Shown in pieces: positions 55,342-64,000 of a DNA stretch of 64,000 nucleotides (its first letter is position 1; each line of letters opens with the position of its first letter). Origin of the DNA: Streptomyces sp. 1-11 (GTDB lineage: Bacteria; Actinomycetota; Actinomycetes; Streptomycetales; Streptomycetaceae); the NCBI RefSeq assembly GCF_007176755.1, contig NZ_BJTV01000005.1, positions 124,001 to 188,000 of the forward strand, read 5' to 3'. The translations under genes were made by a program, and so were the position numbers. The notes beneath the pieces are model-generated. The model did not search any database and had not been told where the DNA came from. It was given only the letters and a program-made list of their open reading frames with translations.

Positions 55342-56679
55342 TTGAGTACGGGATCCGGAGCAGCTTCCGCCCCCGCACCGATCACTACTACCCCCACCGC
55401 CCGTAAGTCCTCGATGTTCAGCTCGCTGAAGGTCCGGAACTACCGCCTGTTCTTCGCCGGCCAGGTCGTCTCCAACACCGGTACCTGGATGCAGCGCATC
55501 GCCCAGGACTGGCTGGTGCTCAGCCTCACCGGCTCCTCCGCCGCCGTCGGCATCACCACCGCCCTGCAGTTCCTGCCGATGCTGCTGTTCGGCCTGTACG
55601 GCGGCGTCCTGGTCGACCGGCTGCCCAAGCGGCCCACCCTCCTGGCCACCCAGACGGCCATGGCCATGACCGGCCTCGCCCTCGCCTTCCTGACCCTCAC
55701 CGGTCACGTCCAGGTCTGGCACGTCTACGTCGCCGCCTTCGCCGTCGGACTCGCCACGGTGCTCGACAACCCGGCCCGGCAGTCCTTCGTCTCCGAGATG
55801 GTCGGCCCCGGCCAGCTCCAGAACGCGGTCAGCCTGAACTCGGCGAACTTCCAGTCCGCCCGGCTGGTCGGCCCCGCCGTCGCCGGCCTCATGATCACCG
55901 GCGTGGGCACCGGCTGGGCGTTCCTCGCCAACGGCCTGTCCTTCGCGGCGCCCATCGCCGGCCTGCTGCTGATGCGCTCCCGCGAGCTGCACGTCGTCGA
56001 GCGCGCCCCGCGCGGCAAGGGCCAGCTCCGGGAGGGCCTGCGTTATGTCGCCGGGCGCCCCGAGCTGATCTGGCCGATCGTGCTCGTCGGCTTCATCGGC
56101 ACCTTCGGCTTCAACTTCCCGGTGTGGCTCTCGGCCTACGCCGACGACGTCTTCCACTCCGGCGCCGGCGCCTACAGCCTCTTCAACACCCTGATGGCCG
56201 TCGGCTCCCTCGTCGGCGCCCTGCTGGCCGCCCGCCGCGGCACGGCCCGGCTGCGGCTGCTGATCGCCGCCGCGCTGGCCTTCGGCACCCTGGAGACGGT
56301 GGCCGCGCTGGCCCCGTCCTACTGGCTGTTCGCGCTGCTCATGGTCCCGATCGGGATCTGCGGGCTGACGGTCAACGTCACCGCGAACACCGCCGTCCAG
56401 ATGGCCACCGACCCGGCCATGCGCGGACGGGTGATGGCGCTGTTCATGATGGTCTTCATGGGCGGCACGCCGCTGGGCGCGCCGGTCGTCGGCTGGATCA
56501 CCGACACCTACGGCGCCCGGGTCGGCTTCGCCCTCGGCGGTGTGATCTCGGCCGTGGCCGCGGCCGCCGTCGGCCTGGTCCTGGCCCGCATCGGCGGCCT
56601 GCGCCTCGCGGTCGGCTGGCACCGCGGCCATCCCCAGGTCCGCTTCGTCCCCCGGGAGCAACTGGCCCCGGCGGCCTGA
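55342..56679 (+). CDS. MFS exporter (EntS/MFS_3 type)
   Basis: A 445-residue exporter with about 12 membrane segments, of the enterobactin-exporter-like MFS_3 class. The start is MFSSLKVRNYRLFFAGQVVSNTGTWMQRIAQDWLVL, whose NxGTWMQ segment is diagnostic. Other markers: GGVLVDRLPKRPTLLATQ, the motif-A like loop, and LVGPAVAGLMI. TTG 55342 with AGGAGGAGG about ten bases upstream is chosen. It is the second gene of the MarR operon and presumably exports a toxic compound, drug or siderophore. No biosynthetic genes are adjacent. Confidence 0.9.
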   Translation: MSTGSGAASAPAPITTTPTARKSSMFSSLKVRNYRLFFAGQVVSNTGTWMQRIAQDWLVLSLTGSSAAVGITTALQFLPMLLFGLYGGVLVDRLPKRPTLLATQTAMAMTGLALAFLTLTGHVQVWHVYVAAFAVGLATVLDNPARQSFVSEMVGPGQLQNAVSLNSANFQSARLVGPAVAGLMITGVGTGWAFLANGLSFAAPIAGLLLMRSRELHVVERAPRGKGQLREGLRYVAGRPELIWPIVLVGFIGTFGFNFPVWLSAYADDVFHSGAGAYSLFNTLMAVGSLVGALLAARRGTARLRLLIAAALAFGTLETVAALAPSYWLFALLMVPIGICGLTVNVTANTAVQMATDPAMRGRVMALFMMVFMGGTPLGAPVVGWITDTYGARVGFALGGVISAVAAAAVGLVLARIGGLRLAVGWHRGHPQVRFVPREQLAPAA

Positions 56680-56698
56680 CACGCGGGAGGAGCGGGAC

Positions 56699-57286
56699 TC
56701 AGTCGCGGGGGAACTCGCCGGTCTTGAGGACGAGACCGACGGGGGTGCCCGTGAGGTCCAGCTCCTCCCCGAAGTCGGCCTTCACCTCAAGGGCGTACTT
56801 CCCGTCCCTGGGGTGAGTGAGGACGTGGCACTCGCCCCGGTAGGGGTCGGCGATGACGTAGACGGGAACCCCGGCCTCGGCATAGGCGGCCTTCTTGGGC
56901 CCGTAGTCGTTGGCGGCGATGCCCCGGGAGACGACCTCGGCGACGAACTCCACCTCCCCGCAGTCCCAGCGGCCGTCCTCGGACCTCGCGGCGCCCTCCG
57001 CCATGACCGTCACGTCGGTAGCGAACCCGTTGAGATGCCCCGGGTAGTCGATGCGCACATCGGACTTCACGCGCTGGCGCGGGTACTTGACGCGCAGTTG
57101 TTCGACGAAGTCCAGGATGATCTCCCAGTGGGCGTCCCGCTGCGGCGACATGAAGACGGTCCCCTCGACGATCTCGACCTTGTATCCCTCGGGGACGGGC
57201 ATCTTCTCGAGCCGCTCGAACATCTCGTCGAGCGTGGTCGTGTTGTCGCTCTCGGCCATCGCGATCCTGTCTTCGAGGACGGTCAT
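56699..57286 (-). CDS. Uma2 family protein, copy 2
   Basis: A 195-residue Uma2/DUF820 nuclease-fold protein. Core: PVPEGYKVEIVEGTVFMSPQRDAHWEIILDFVEQL, SDVRIDYPGHLNGFATDVTVM with the active-site-type Asp, then VEFVAEVVSRGIAANDYGPKKAAYAEAGVPVYVIADP with the E-x-V-S and K residues. ATG 57286 with GGAG eight bases upstream. It is about 60% identical by eye to the copy at 59151, and both begin MTVLEDRIAMA and share a nearly identical 30-base leader block. Role unknown. Confidence 0.88.
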   Translation of the reverse strand: MTVLEDRIAMAESDNTTTLDEMFERLEKMPVPEGYKVEIVEGTVFMSPQRDAHWEIILDFVEQLRVKYPRQRVKSDVRIDYPGHLNGFATDVTVMAEGAARSEDGRWDCGEVEFVAEVVSRGIAANDYGPKKAAYAEAGVPVYVIADPYRGECHVLTHPRDGKYALEVKADFGEELDLTGTPVGLVLKTGEFPRD

Positions 57287-57390
57287 CGTGGCGCTCCACG
57301 CCGGCTGCCCCACGAGCGAGCGCAGCCGCGCGGTACAACGATACGCACGGTCATCCGGACACGCCGGGGCGTGCGCGGGAGACTGGCGGC

Positions 57391-57963
57391 ATGAGACTCT
57401 TCGCCGCCCTGCTGCCCCCGGACGACGTCGCCGGCGCGCTCGCCCGGGAGGTGGCCGCGCTGCGGGAGCTGCCCGGCGCCGACGGGCTGCGCTGGACCGG
57501 GCGGCCCGGCTGGCACTTCACGCTCGCCTTCTACGGCGAGGTCGACGAGGAGCTGGTACCGGAGCTGCGGGCCCGCCTGGAGCGCGCGGCGGGCCGTACG
57601 CCCGCCTTTCCGCTGGCGCTGCGCGGCGGGGGCCAGTTCGGGCGCGGGAAGGCGCTGTGGACGGGCGCGGACGGCGATCTGAGCGCCCTGCGGCTGCTGG
57701 CCGGCCGGGCGGAGGCGGCGGGGCGCAGGAGCGGCATCGAGATGGGGGAGCACCGCCGCTACCAGGCGCACCTGACAGTGGCCCGCAGCCGGTCGACGGT
57801 GGACGTCCGGCCGTACCTGGCGGCGCTGGGCGACTTCGGCAGCCGTACCTGGACGGCGGACGTGCTGACCCTCGTCCGCAGCAACCTGCCGAAGTCCGGC
57901 GTGCCCGGCGAGCAGCCCCGCTACGAGGCGGTCGGCCGCTGGGCACTCGGCGCGGCCGGTTAA
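57391..57963 (+). CDS. thpR: RNA 2',3'-cyclic phosphodiesterase (LigT/ThpR)
   Basis: A 190-residue member of the 2H phosphoesterase superfamily. The two catalytic H-x-T motifs are HFTLAFYG (H42, T44) and HLTVARSR (H127, T129). The start MRLFAALLPPDD and the final GPxYEAxxRWAL-type segment (RYEAVGRWALG) are typical. It hydrolyses 2',3'-cyclic phosphate ends of RNA to 2'-phosphate. ATG 57391 is the first in frame. It diverges from Uma2 copy 2, and a tiny membrane-protein frame begins nine bases after its stop. Confidence 0.9.
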   Translation: MRLFAALLPPDDVAGALAREVAALRELPGADGLRWTGRPGWHFTLAFYGEVDEELVPELRARLERAAGRTPAFPLALRGGGQFGRGKALWTGADGDLSALRLLAGRAEAAGRRSGIEMGEHRRYQAHLTVARSRSTVDVRPYLAALGDFGSRTWTADVLTLVRSNLPKSGVPGEQPRYEAVGRWALGAAG

Positions 57964-57972
57964 CCTCGATAC

Positions 57973-58062
57973 GTGGACCCGAAGACCCGTAACCGGATCA
58001 TGGCCTTTGTGCTCGTGCTGATGTTCGCCGTCGTCGCCCTGGCGGCCGCGCTCGGCAGGTGA
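57973..58062 (+). CDS. Candidate 29-residue membrane peptide
   Basis: A GTG-started frame reading MDPKTRNRIMAFVLVLMFAV and then VALAAALGR, with stop TGA at 58060-58062. It has a basic N-terminus and a single hydrophobic helix, the pattern of tiny bacterial membrane proteins. It lies nine bases after thpR, so it could be translated by coupling or read-through; it lacks a clear ribosome site of its own. It is shorter than standard gene finders accept. I believe similar short proteins occur in Streptomyces but cannot verify it here. Confidence 0.5.
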   Translation: MDPKTRNRIMAFVLVLMFAVVALAAALGR

Positions 58063-58104
58063 GGCGCGGGCGCGACCGCGTCGGCGGTCAGCGGCGGGCG
58101 CCGC

Positions 58105-59097
58105 TCACCAGGCGAAGGCCTCCGGGGACGGCCCCGGGCCGGGGAAGATCTCGTCGAGCCCGGTCAGCAGCTCCTCGCCCAGCTCCAGCTCCACGGCCCT
58201 GATCGCCGACTCGAGCTGCCCGGCGGTGCGCGGTCCGACGATCGGGCCGGTGACGCCGGGCCGGGTCAGCAGCCAGGCCAGGGCGGCCTCGCCCGGCTCC
58301 AGGCCGTGCTTGTCGAGCAGGTCCTCGTAGGACTGGATCCGCGCGCGGGCGGCGGGGTCGGCGAGGGTGTCGGCGGCCCGTCCGGAGGCGCGGCGCCCGC
58401 CCTGCACCTCCTTCTTGATCACTCCGCCCAGCAGCCCGCCGTGCAGCGGCGACCACGGGATGACCCCGAGGCCGTACTCCTGCGCGGCCGGGATGACCTC
58501 CATCTCGGCGCGGCGCTCGGCGAGGTTGTACAGGCACTGCTCGCTGACCAGCCCGATGGTGCCGCCGCGCCGGGCGGCGATCTCGTTGGCCTGGGCGATC
58601 TTGTAGCCGGGGAAGTTGGAGGAACCGGCGTAGAGGATCTTGCCCTGCTGGACCAGTACGTCGATGGCCTGCCAGATCTCCTCGAAGGGAGTGTTCCGGT
58701 CGACGTGGTGGAACTGGTAGAGGTCGATGTGGTCGGTCCCCAGCCGCTTCAGGCTGGCGTCCACCGCGCGCCGGATGTTGACCGCGGAGAGCTTGTCGTG
58801 GTTGGGCCAGGCGGCGCCGTCCGCGCCCATGTTGCCGTACACCTTGGTGGCGAGAACGACCTTGTCCCGGCGCTCGCCGCCCTTGGCGAACCAGCTGCCG
58901 ATGATCGACTCGGTACGTCCCTTGTTCTCGCCCCAGCCGTAGACGTTGGCCGTGTCGAAGAAGTTGATGCCCGCGTCCAGCGCCGCGTCCATGATCGCGT
59001 GGCTGTCCGCCTCGTCGGTCTGCGGGCCGAAGTTCATGGTGCCGAGGACGAGTCGGCTGACCTTGAGTCCCGTGCGTCCTAGCTGCGTGTACTTCAT
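58105..59097 (-). CDS. Aldo-keto reductase
   Basis: A 330-residue TIM-barrel NADPH-dependent oxidoreductase. The tetrad is visible: Asp in FFDTANVYG, Tyr in the same motif, Lys in LATKVYG, and His in YQFHHVD. The beginning MKYTQLGRTGLKVSRLVLGTMNFG is standard for the AKR Tas/YghZ-like group, and GSSNFPGYKIAQ, IPWSPLHGGLLGG and GPIVGPRTAGQLESAI follow. The ATG at 59097 has GGACACC before it, with no strong ribosome site. It stands between the two Uma2 copies. The substrate is unknown. Confidence 0.92.
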   Translation of the reverse strand: MKYTQLGRTGLKVSRLVLGTMNFGPQTDEADSHAIMDAALDAGINFFDTANVYGWGENKGRTESIIGSWFAKGGERRDKVVLATKVYGNMGADGAAWPNHDKLSAVNIRRAVDASLKRLGTDHIDLYQFHHVDRNTPFEEIWQAIDVLVQQGKILYAGSSNFPGYKIAQANEIAARRGGTIGLVSEQCLYNLAERRAEMEVIPAAQEYGLGVIPWSPLHGGLLGGVIKKEVQGGRRASGRAADTLADPAARARIQSYEDLLDKHGLEPGEAALAWLLTRPGVTGPIVGPRTAGQLESAIRAVELELGEELLTGLDEIFPGPGPSPEAFAW

Positions 59098-59150
59098 GGT
59101 GTCCTAGCCAACGGCTTGGAGTGCGCTCGAAGCAAGGGGGATTCGGCCGG

Positions 59151-59741
59151 CTAGCCGCGGGGGAAGGCGTCCGTCTTCAGGACGAGGTCGGCCACCGTGC
59201 CGGTCAGGTCGACGTCGGTGCCGAAGTCGACCCGCGTCACCCGGGCGTAGTCGCCCTCCTTGGGATCGGTGTGCACGTGGCAACGCCCCTGGTACGGATC
59301 GGCGATGACGTACACGGGAACCTCGGCGTCCGCGTACGCGATCCTCTTGGGGCCGTAGTCGTTCACGGCCGTTCCCCTTGAGACGACCTCGGCGACGAAC
59401 TGGACGTCCTGGTACCGCCAGTGGCCCGTGTCGTCCGGCTTCGCCGAGTCCTTGAGCAGGGCGACGTCCGGGCAGAAGCCGTTCTCGTGGCCGGGGAAGT
59501 CGATGCGTACGTCCGAGAAGACCCTGTCCATCCCGTGCTTTCCCGCGACCGCATCCGCGATACGGAAGATGATCTGCCAGTGTGTGCCCCGCTGCGGCGT
59601 CATGAAGACGTTGCCCCCGACGATCTCGACCCTGAATCCTTCGGGGACGGGCATCCGCTCCAGGCGCTCGAACCAGTCGTCCAAACGCTGGGTGTTGGCG
59701 TCGGCGTCGGCCATCGCGATCCTGTCTTCGAGGACGGTCAT
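59151..59741 (-). CDS. Uma2 family protein, copy 3
   Basis: A 196-residue Uma2/DUF820 protein. Core segments: PVPEGFRVEIVGGNVFMTPQRGTHWQIIF, FSDVRIDFPGHENGFCPDVALL, VQFVAEVVSRGTAVNDYGPKRIAYADAEVPVYVIADPYQGRCHVHTD. ATG 59741 (MTVLEDRIAMA). Its closest relative in the window is the copy at 56699; the two frame a 2-kb segment containing thpR, the small peptide and the aldo-keto reductase. The shared leader suggests recent duplication of the whole gene with its promoter. Confidence 0.88.
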   Translation of the reverse strand: MTVLEDRIAMADADANTQRLDDWFERLERMPVPEGFRVEIVGGNVFMTPQRGTHWQIIFRIADAVAGKHGMDRVFSDVRIDFPGHENGFCPDVALLKDSAKPDDTGHWRYQDVQFVAEVVSRGTAVNDYGPKRIAYADAEVPVYVIADPYQGRCHVHTDPKEGDYARVTRVDFGTDVDLTGTVADLVLKTDAFPRG

Positions 59742-59829
59742 CGTGGCGCTCCTCCCCGGCTGCCCCGTGGACAGGTGCAGCCGCGCGGTTCAACGATACG
59801 CACGGTGACGGGGAAACGACGGAATCAGG

Positions 59830-60513
59830 TCAGTCTGTTCCGGCCGCGTACGCCCGTCCGATCCCCCAGGCCTCCCACATCGCCCCGGCGAAGGCCTGCG
59901 CGATCCGGTGCTCGCCGCTCGCGTTGGGGTGCGTGCCGTCGTAGGTGTCGGTGTGGACGTCGTACTCCCCGGGCGGTGAGGCCAGCAGCAGCGGGGAGCG
60001 GGGTTCGTCCAGGTCGGCCACCGTCTTGGCGAGCAGTTCGTTGAACCGGTCGACCTGGGCCGCGAAGGCGTCGTCGGCGTGGGCGCGGATGTTCGGGATC
60101 ACCGGCAGCAGCACCATGCGGATGCCCGGCCGGGCCTCACGGGCGCCCGCGACGAACGCCCGTACGTTCTCCGCCGTCTGCTCGGCGTCGGTGTAGAAGC
60201 CGAGGTCGATCAGGCCCAGCGAGACCAGCAGCACGTCGGCCCGGTGCTCGCGGACCGCCGCGCCTATCAGCGGCGCCATGTGCAGCCAGCCCTCGCCCCA
60301 GCCGGCCAGGTGCGCCCGGGGGAACTCCGGGTCGGCGTACGCGTACGACACCGGTGCCTCGGCCGTCTTGTCGTACAGCTCCTCGCGCGGTCCCACCAGG
60401 GTGAACGGGCCGCCGTGCGCATCGCGCAGGTGCTGCCACAGACGGTAACGCCAGGTGTGTTCGCCCGCGCTCCCGATCGTCATGGAGTCCCCGACGGGCA
60501 TCAACCTGAGCAC
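59830..60513 (-). CDS. SGNH/GDSL hydrolase
   Basis: A 227-residue hydrolase of the GDSL/SGNH esterase superfamily. Block I is RLMPVGDSMTIGSAGEHTWRYRLWQHL with the nucleophile Ser in GDSM. Block III-like LLVSLGLIDLGF and the final DGTHPNASGEHRIAQAFAGAMW with catalytic Asp and His follow. Block III has Gly-Leu-Ile-Asp where many members have GxND, so the oxyanion-hole Asn appears substituted. GTG 60513 is chosen since the fold begins at this point. No signal peptide, so it is probably cytoplasmic. Substrate unknown. Confidence 0.83.
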   Translation of the reverse strand: MLRLMPVGDSMTIGSAGEHTWRYRLWQHLRDAHGGPFTLVGPREELYDKTAEAPVSYAYADPEFPRAHLAGWGEGWLHMAPLIGAAVREHRADVLLVSLGLIDLGFYTDAEQTAENVRAFVAGAREARPGIRMVLLPVIPNIRAHADDAFAAQVDRFNELLAKTVADLDEPRSPLLLASPPGEYDVHTDTYDGTHPNASGEHRIAQAFAGAMWEAWGIGRAYAAGTD

Positions 60514-60601
60514 CCGCTCATGATGGACGATCGGCGCGGCCGGTGGGATGTGAGGCCCGACACGTCCGACGCGCCACCGCGGCGAATGGCAGGCTTGGGG
60601 C

Positions 60602-61567
60602 ATGCGTCGACCGTTCGCCCTGCTCGCCGGGGCCCTGCTCGCGGGGGCCTGTGCGCTGCCCGCCTCCGCCGCCGACGGTGACCGGGGTTTCACCATCAAG
60701 GACCCCAGGATCACCGAGTCCAGCGGACTGGCCGCCTCCCGGCTGCACCCCGGCATCTACTGGACGCACAACGACAGCGACGACGGGCCGTACATCTACG
60801 CCGTGGACAGCAGGACCGGCAACACGGTCGCGACCGTGACCCTGCGCGGCATCGGCTCCCCGCGCGACGTGGAGTCCATCTCCATCGGCCCGCACGACGA
60901 GATCTACGTCGGCGACATCGGGGACAACTTCGACGGCAGATGGCCGTACGTGTGGATCTACCGGCTGCCCGAGCCGAAGGTGCTCAAGGACCAGACGGTC
61001 ACGGCCAGGCAGTACGTGGTGAAGTACTCCGACGGGCCGCGCAACGCCGAGTCGCTGCTCGTGCACCCGAAGACCGGCCGCGTCTACATCATCGACAAGA
61101 AGGAGGACGGCGGGCACCTGTTCGAGGGTCCCGCGACGCTCTCCACCTCCGCCACCAACGTCTTCCGGCCCGTCGCCCCGGTCGACCTGTGGGCCACCGA
61201 CGCGGCCTTCTCCCCGGACGGCCGCCAGCTCGCGGTGCGCGGGTACTTCGGCGGGATCTACTACGACTGGAACGGCGGGCGGATCAAGCGCGAGGGCCGG
61301 CTAGACGTCCCCCTGCAGGGGCAGGGCGAGTCCCTGACGTACTCCACGGACGGCACCAAGCTGATGTACGGCAGCGAGGGCGCCGGCAGTTCGGTGCAGG
61401 CCGAGGACGCGCCGGGCGACCACTCCGACAAGTCGCCGTCCGGAAACGGTGGTTCGGCGTCCGACGGGGCCGGGGGCAGCGGCGGGAGCGTCAAGGTCGG
61501 GGCCGCCGTCGTGGCGGTCGGCGCGGTCGTCCTCCTCGGGCTGCGGCTGCGGCGCCGGCGGGGCTGA
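60602..61567 (+). CDS. Secreted beta-propeller-like protein with C-terminal membrane anchor
   Basis: A 321-residue protein with signal peptide (MRRPFALLAGALLAGACALPASAA), a beta-propeller-like repeated part (SSGLAASRLHPGIYWTHNDSDDGPYIYAVDSRTG, VESISIGPHDEIYVGDIGDN, AESLLVHPKTGRVYIIDKKEDGG, TDAAFSPDGRQLAVRGYFG), a Gly/Ser-rich stretch, and a final helix VKVGAAVVAVGAVVLLGLRLRRRRG that anchors it. HNDSDDGP and GDIGDN loops may bind calcium. ATG 60602 is the only start before the signal. Function unknown; it should stand on the outer face of the cytoplasmic membrane. The cellulase gene follows. Confidence 0.85.
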   Translation: MRRPFALLAGALLAGACALPASAADGDRGFTIKDPRITESSGLAASRLHPGIYWTHNDSDDGPYIYAVDSRTGNTVATVTLRGIGSPRDVESISIGPHDEIYVGDIGDNFDGRWPYVWIYRLPEPKVLKDQTVTARQYVVKYSDGPRNAESLLVHPKTGRVYIIDKKEDGGHLFEGPATLSTSATNVFRPVAPVDLWATDAAFSPDGRQLAVRGYFGGIYYDWNGGRIKREGRLDVPLQGQGESLTYSTDGTKLMYGSEGAGSSVQAEDAPGDHSDKSPSGNGGSASDGAGGSGGSVKVGAAVVAVGAVVLLGLRLRRRRG

Positions 61568-61608
61568 ACACCGCCCCCGCGGCGGAGTCCGGCCCGCCGA
61601 CGTCTTGA

Positions 61609-63228
<1,620 letters not shown>

Positions 63229-63282
63229 ACCGGCCGGTCCGCACAGCGGTGTGAGAGCGGGCGTCCGCGTAGCGCCCGAGAA

Positions 63283-63317
63283 GAGGGCGCCCGGCGTGCA
63301 AGCCGCCGGGCGCCCTC
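63283..63317. terminator. Bidirectional terminator between cellulase and serC
   Basis: A perfect 14-bp stem, 63283-63296 with 63304-63317, loop TGCAAGC. It lies between the two convergent genes and can serve both. Confidence 0.85.
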
Positions 63318-63336
63318 CCGCTCGTACCCGAAAGGG

Positions 63337-64000
<664 letters not shown>

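Overview
The window is about 70% or more G+C, uses GTG, TTG and probably one CTG start, and keeps the gene neighbourhoods of a Streptomyces chromosome core. Markers include a cdgB-type diguanylate cyclase, the nagK-nagA pair with DasR-like sites, a GroES-less groEL2 behind a CIRCE element, futalosine-pathway mqnB/mqnD, a whiJ-like XRE/DUF397 module and a CebR box before a secreted cellulase. The order resembles, from memory, the SCO4280-SCO4366 stretch of S. coelicolor. I see no insertion sequence, prophage, CRISPR array, rRNA or tRNA.

Layout. 1-4 kb: the end of an ArfB-type rescue factor, a flavin reductase, cdgB and a membrane-anchored carbohydrate-binding protein. 4-8.6 kb: amino-sugar metabolism (nagK-nagA, a PfkB kinase, an orphan sugar-binding lipoprotein) around a double DasR-like operator. 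8.6-12.3 kb: compatible-solute genes otsB, otsA and gpgS. 12.4-14.3 kb: a SAM-I riboswitch controlling a threonine-synthase-like enzyme and a translationally coupled CysO-like sulfur carrier; this is best read as a MetM/MetO homocysteine synthase system and is the most interesting unit here. 14.3-18.1 kb: a cold-shock gene with a long leader, groEL2 with a three-armed CIRCE, and an old yellow enzyme. 18.1-24.7 kb: murQ with an RpiR regulator, small conserved proteins, mycothiol-dependent-type enzymes, and cutC behind a DasR-like site. 24.9-33.7 kb: a HelD-family RNA polymerase factor, a GT87 glycosyltransferase, and an XPB helicase with its WYL partner. 33.8-41.4 kb: a HAAS-type membrane protein, a minisatellite before a HAD phosphatase, a second cold-shock protein, the DUF2771-mqnB-mqnD operon, an MFS permease and DUF3027. 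41.4-48 kb: a Uma2 protein, a whiJ-like cluster and a sacsin/Hsp90-like ATPase. 48-54.5 kb: tandem secreted paralogues, a P-type ATPase and a purine permease. 54.5-64 kb: a MarR-MFS operon, two Uma2 paralogues, thpR, an aldo-keto reductase, secreted proteins, the cellulase and the 3' end of serC.

Shared themes. Amino-sugar and murein recycling recurs at three places (nagKA, murQ-rpiR, and cutC with its DasR-like site). Sulfur metabolism is tied to SAM through the riboswitch. Short tandem duplications sit on gene boundaries at several loci. Starts were chosen from Shine-Dalgarno spacing and family length; where two starts are plausible this is stated.
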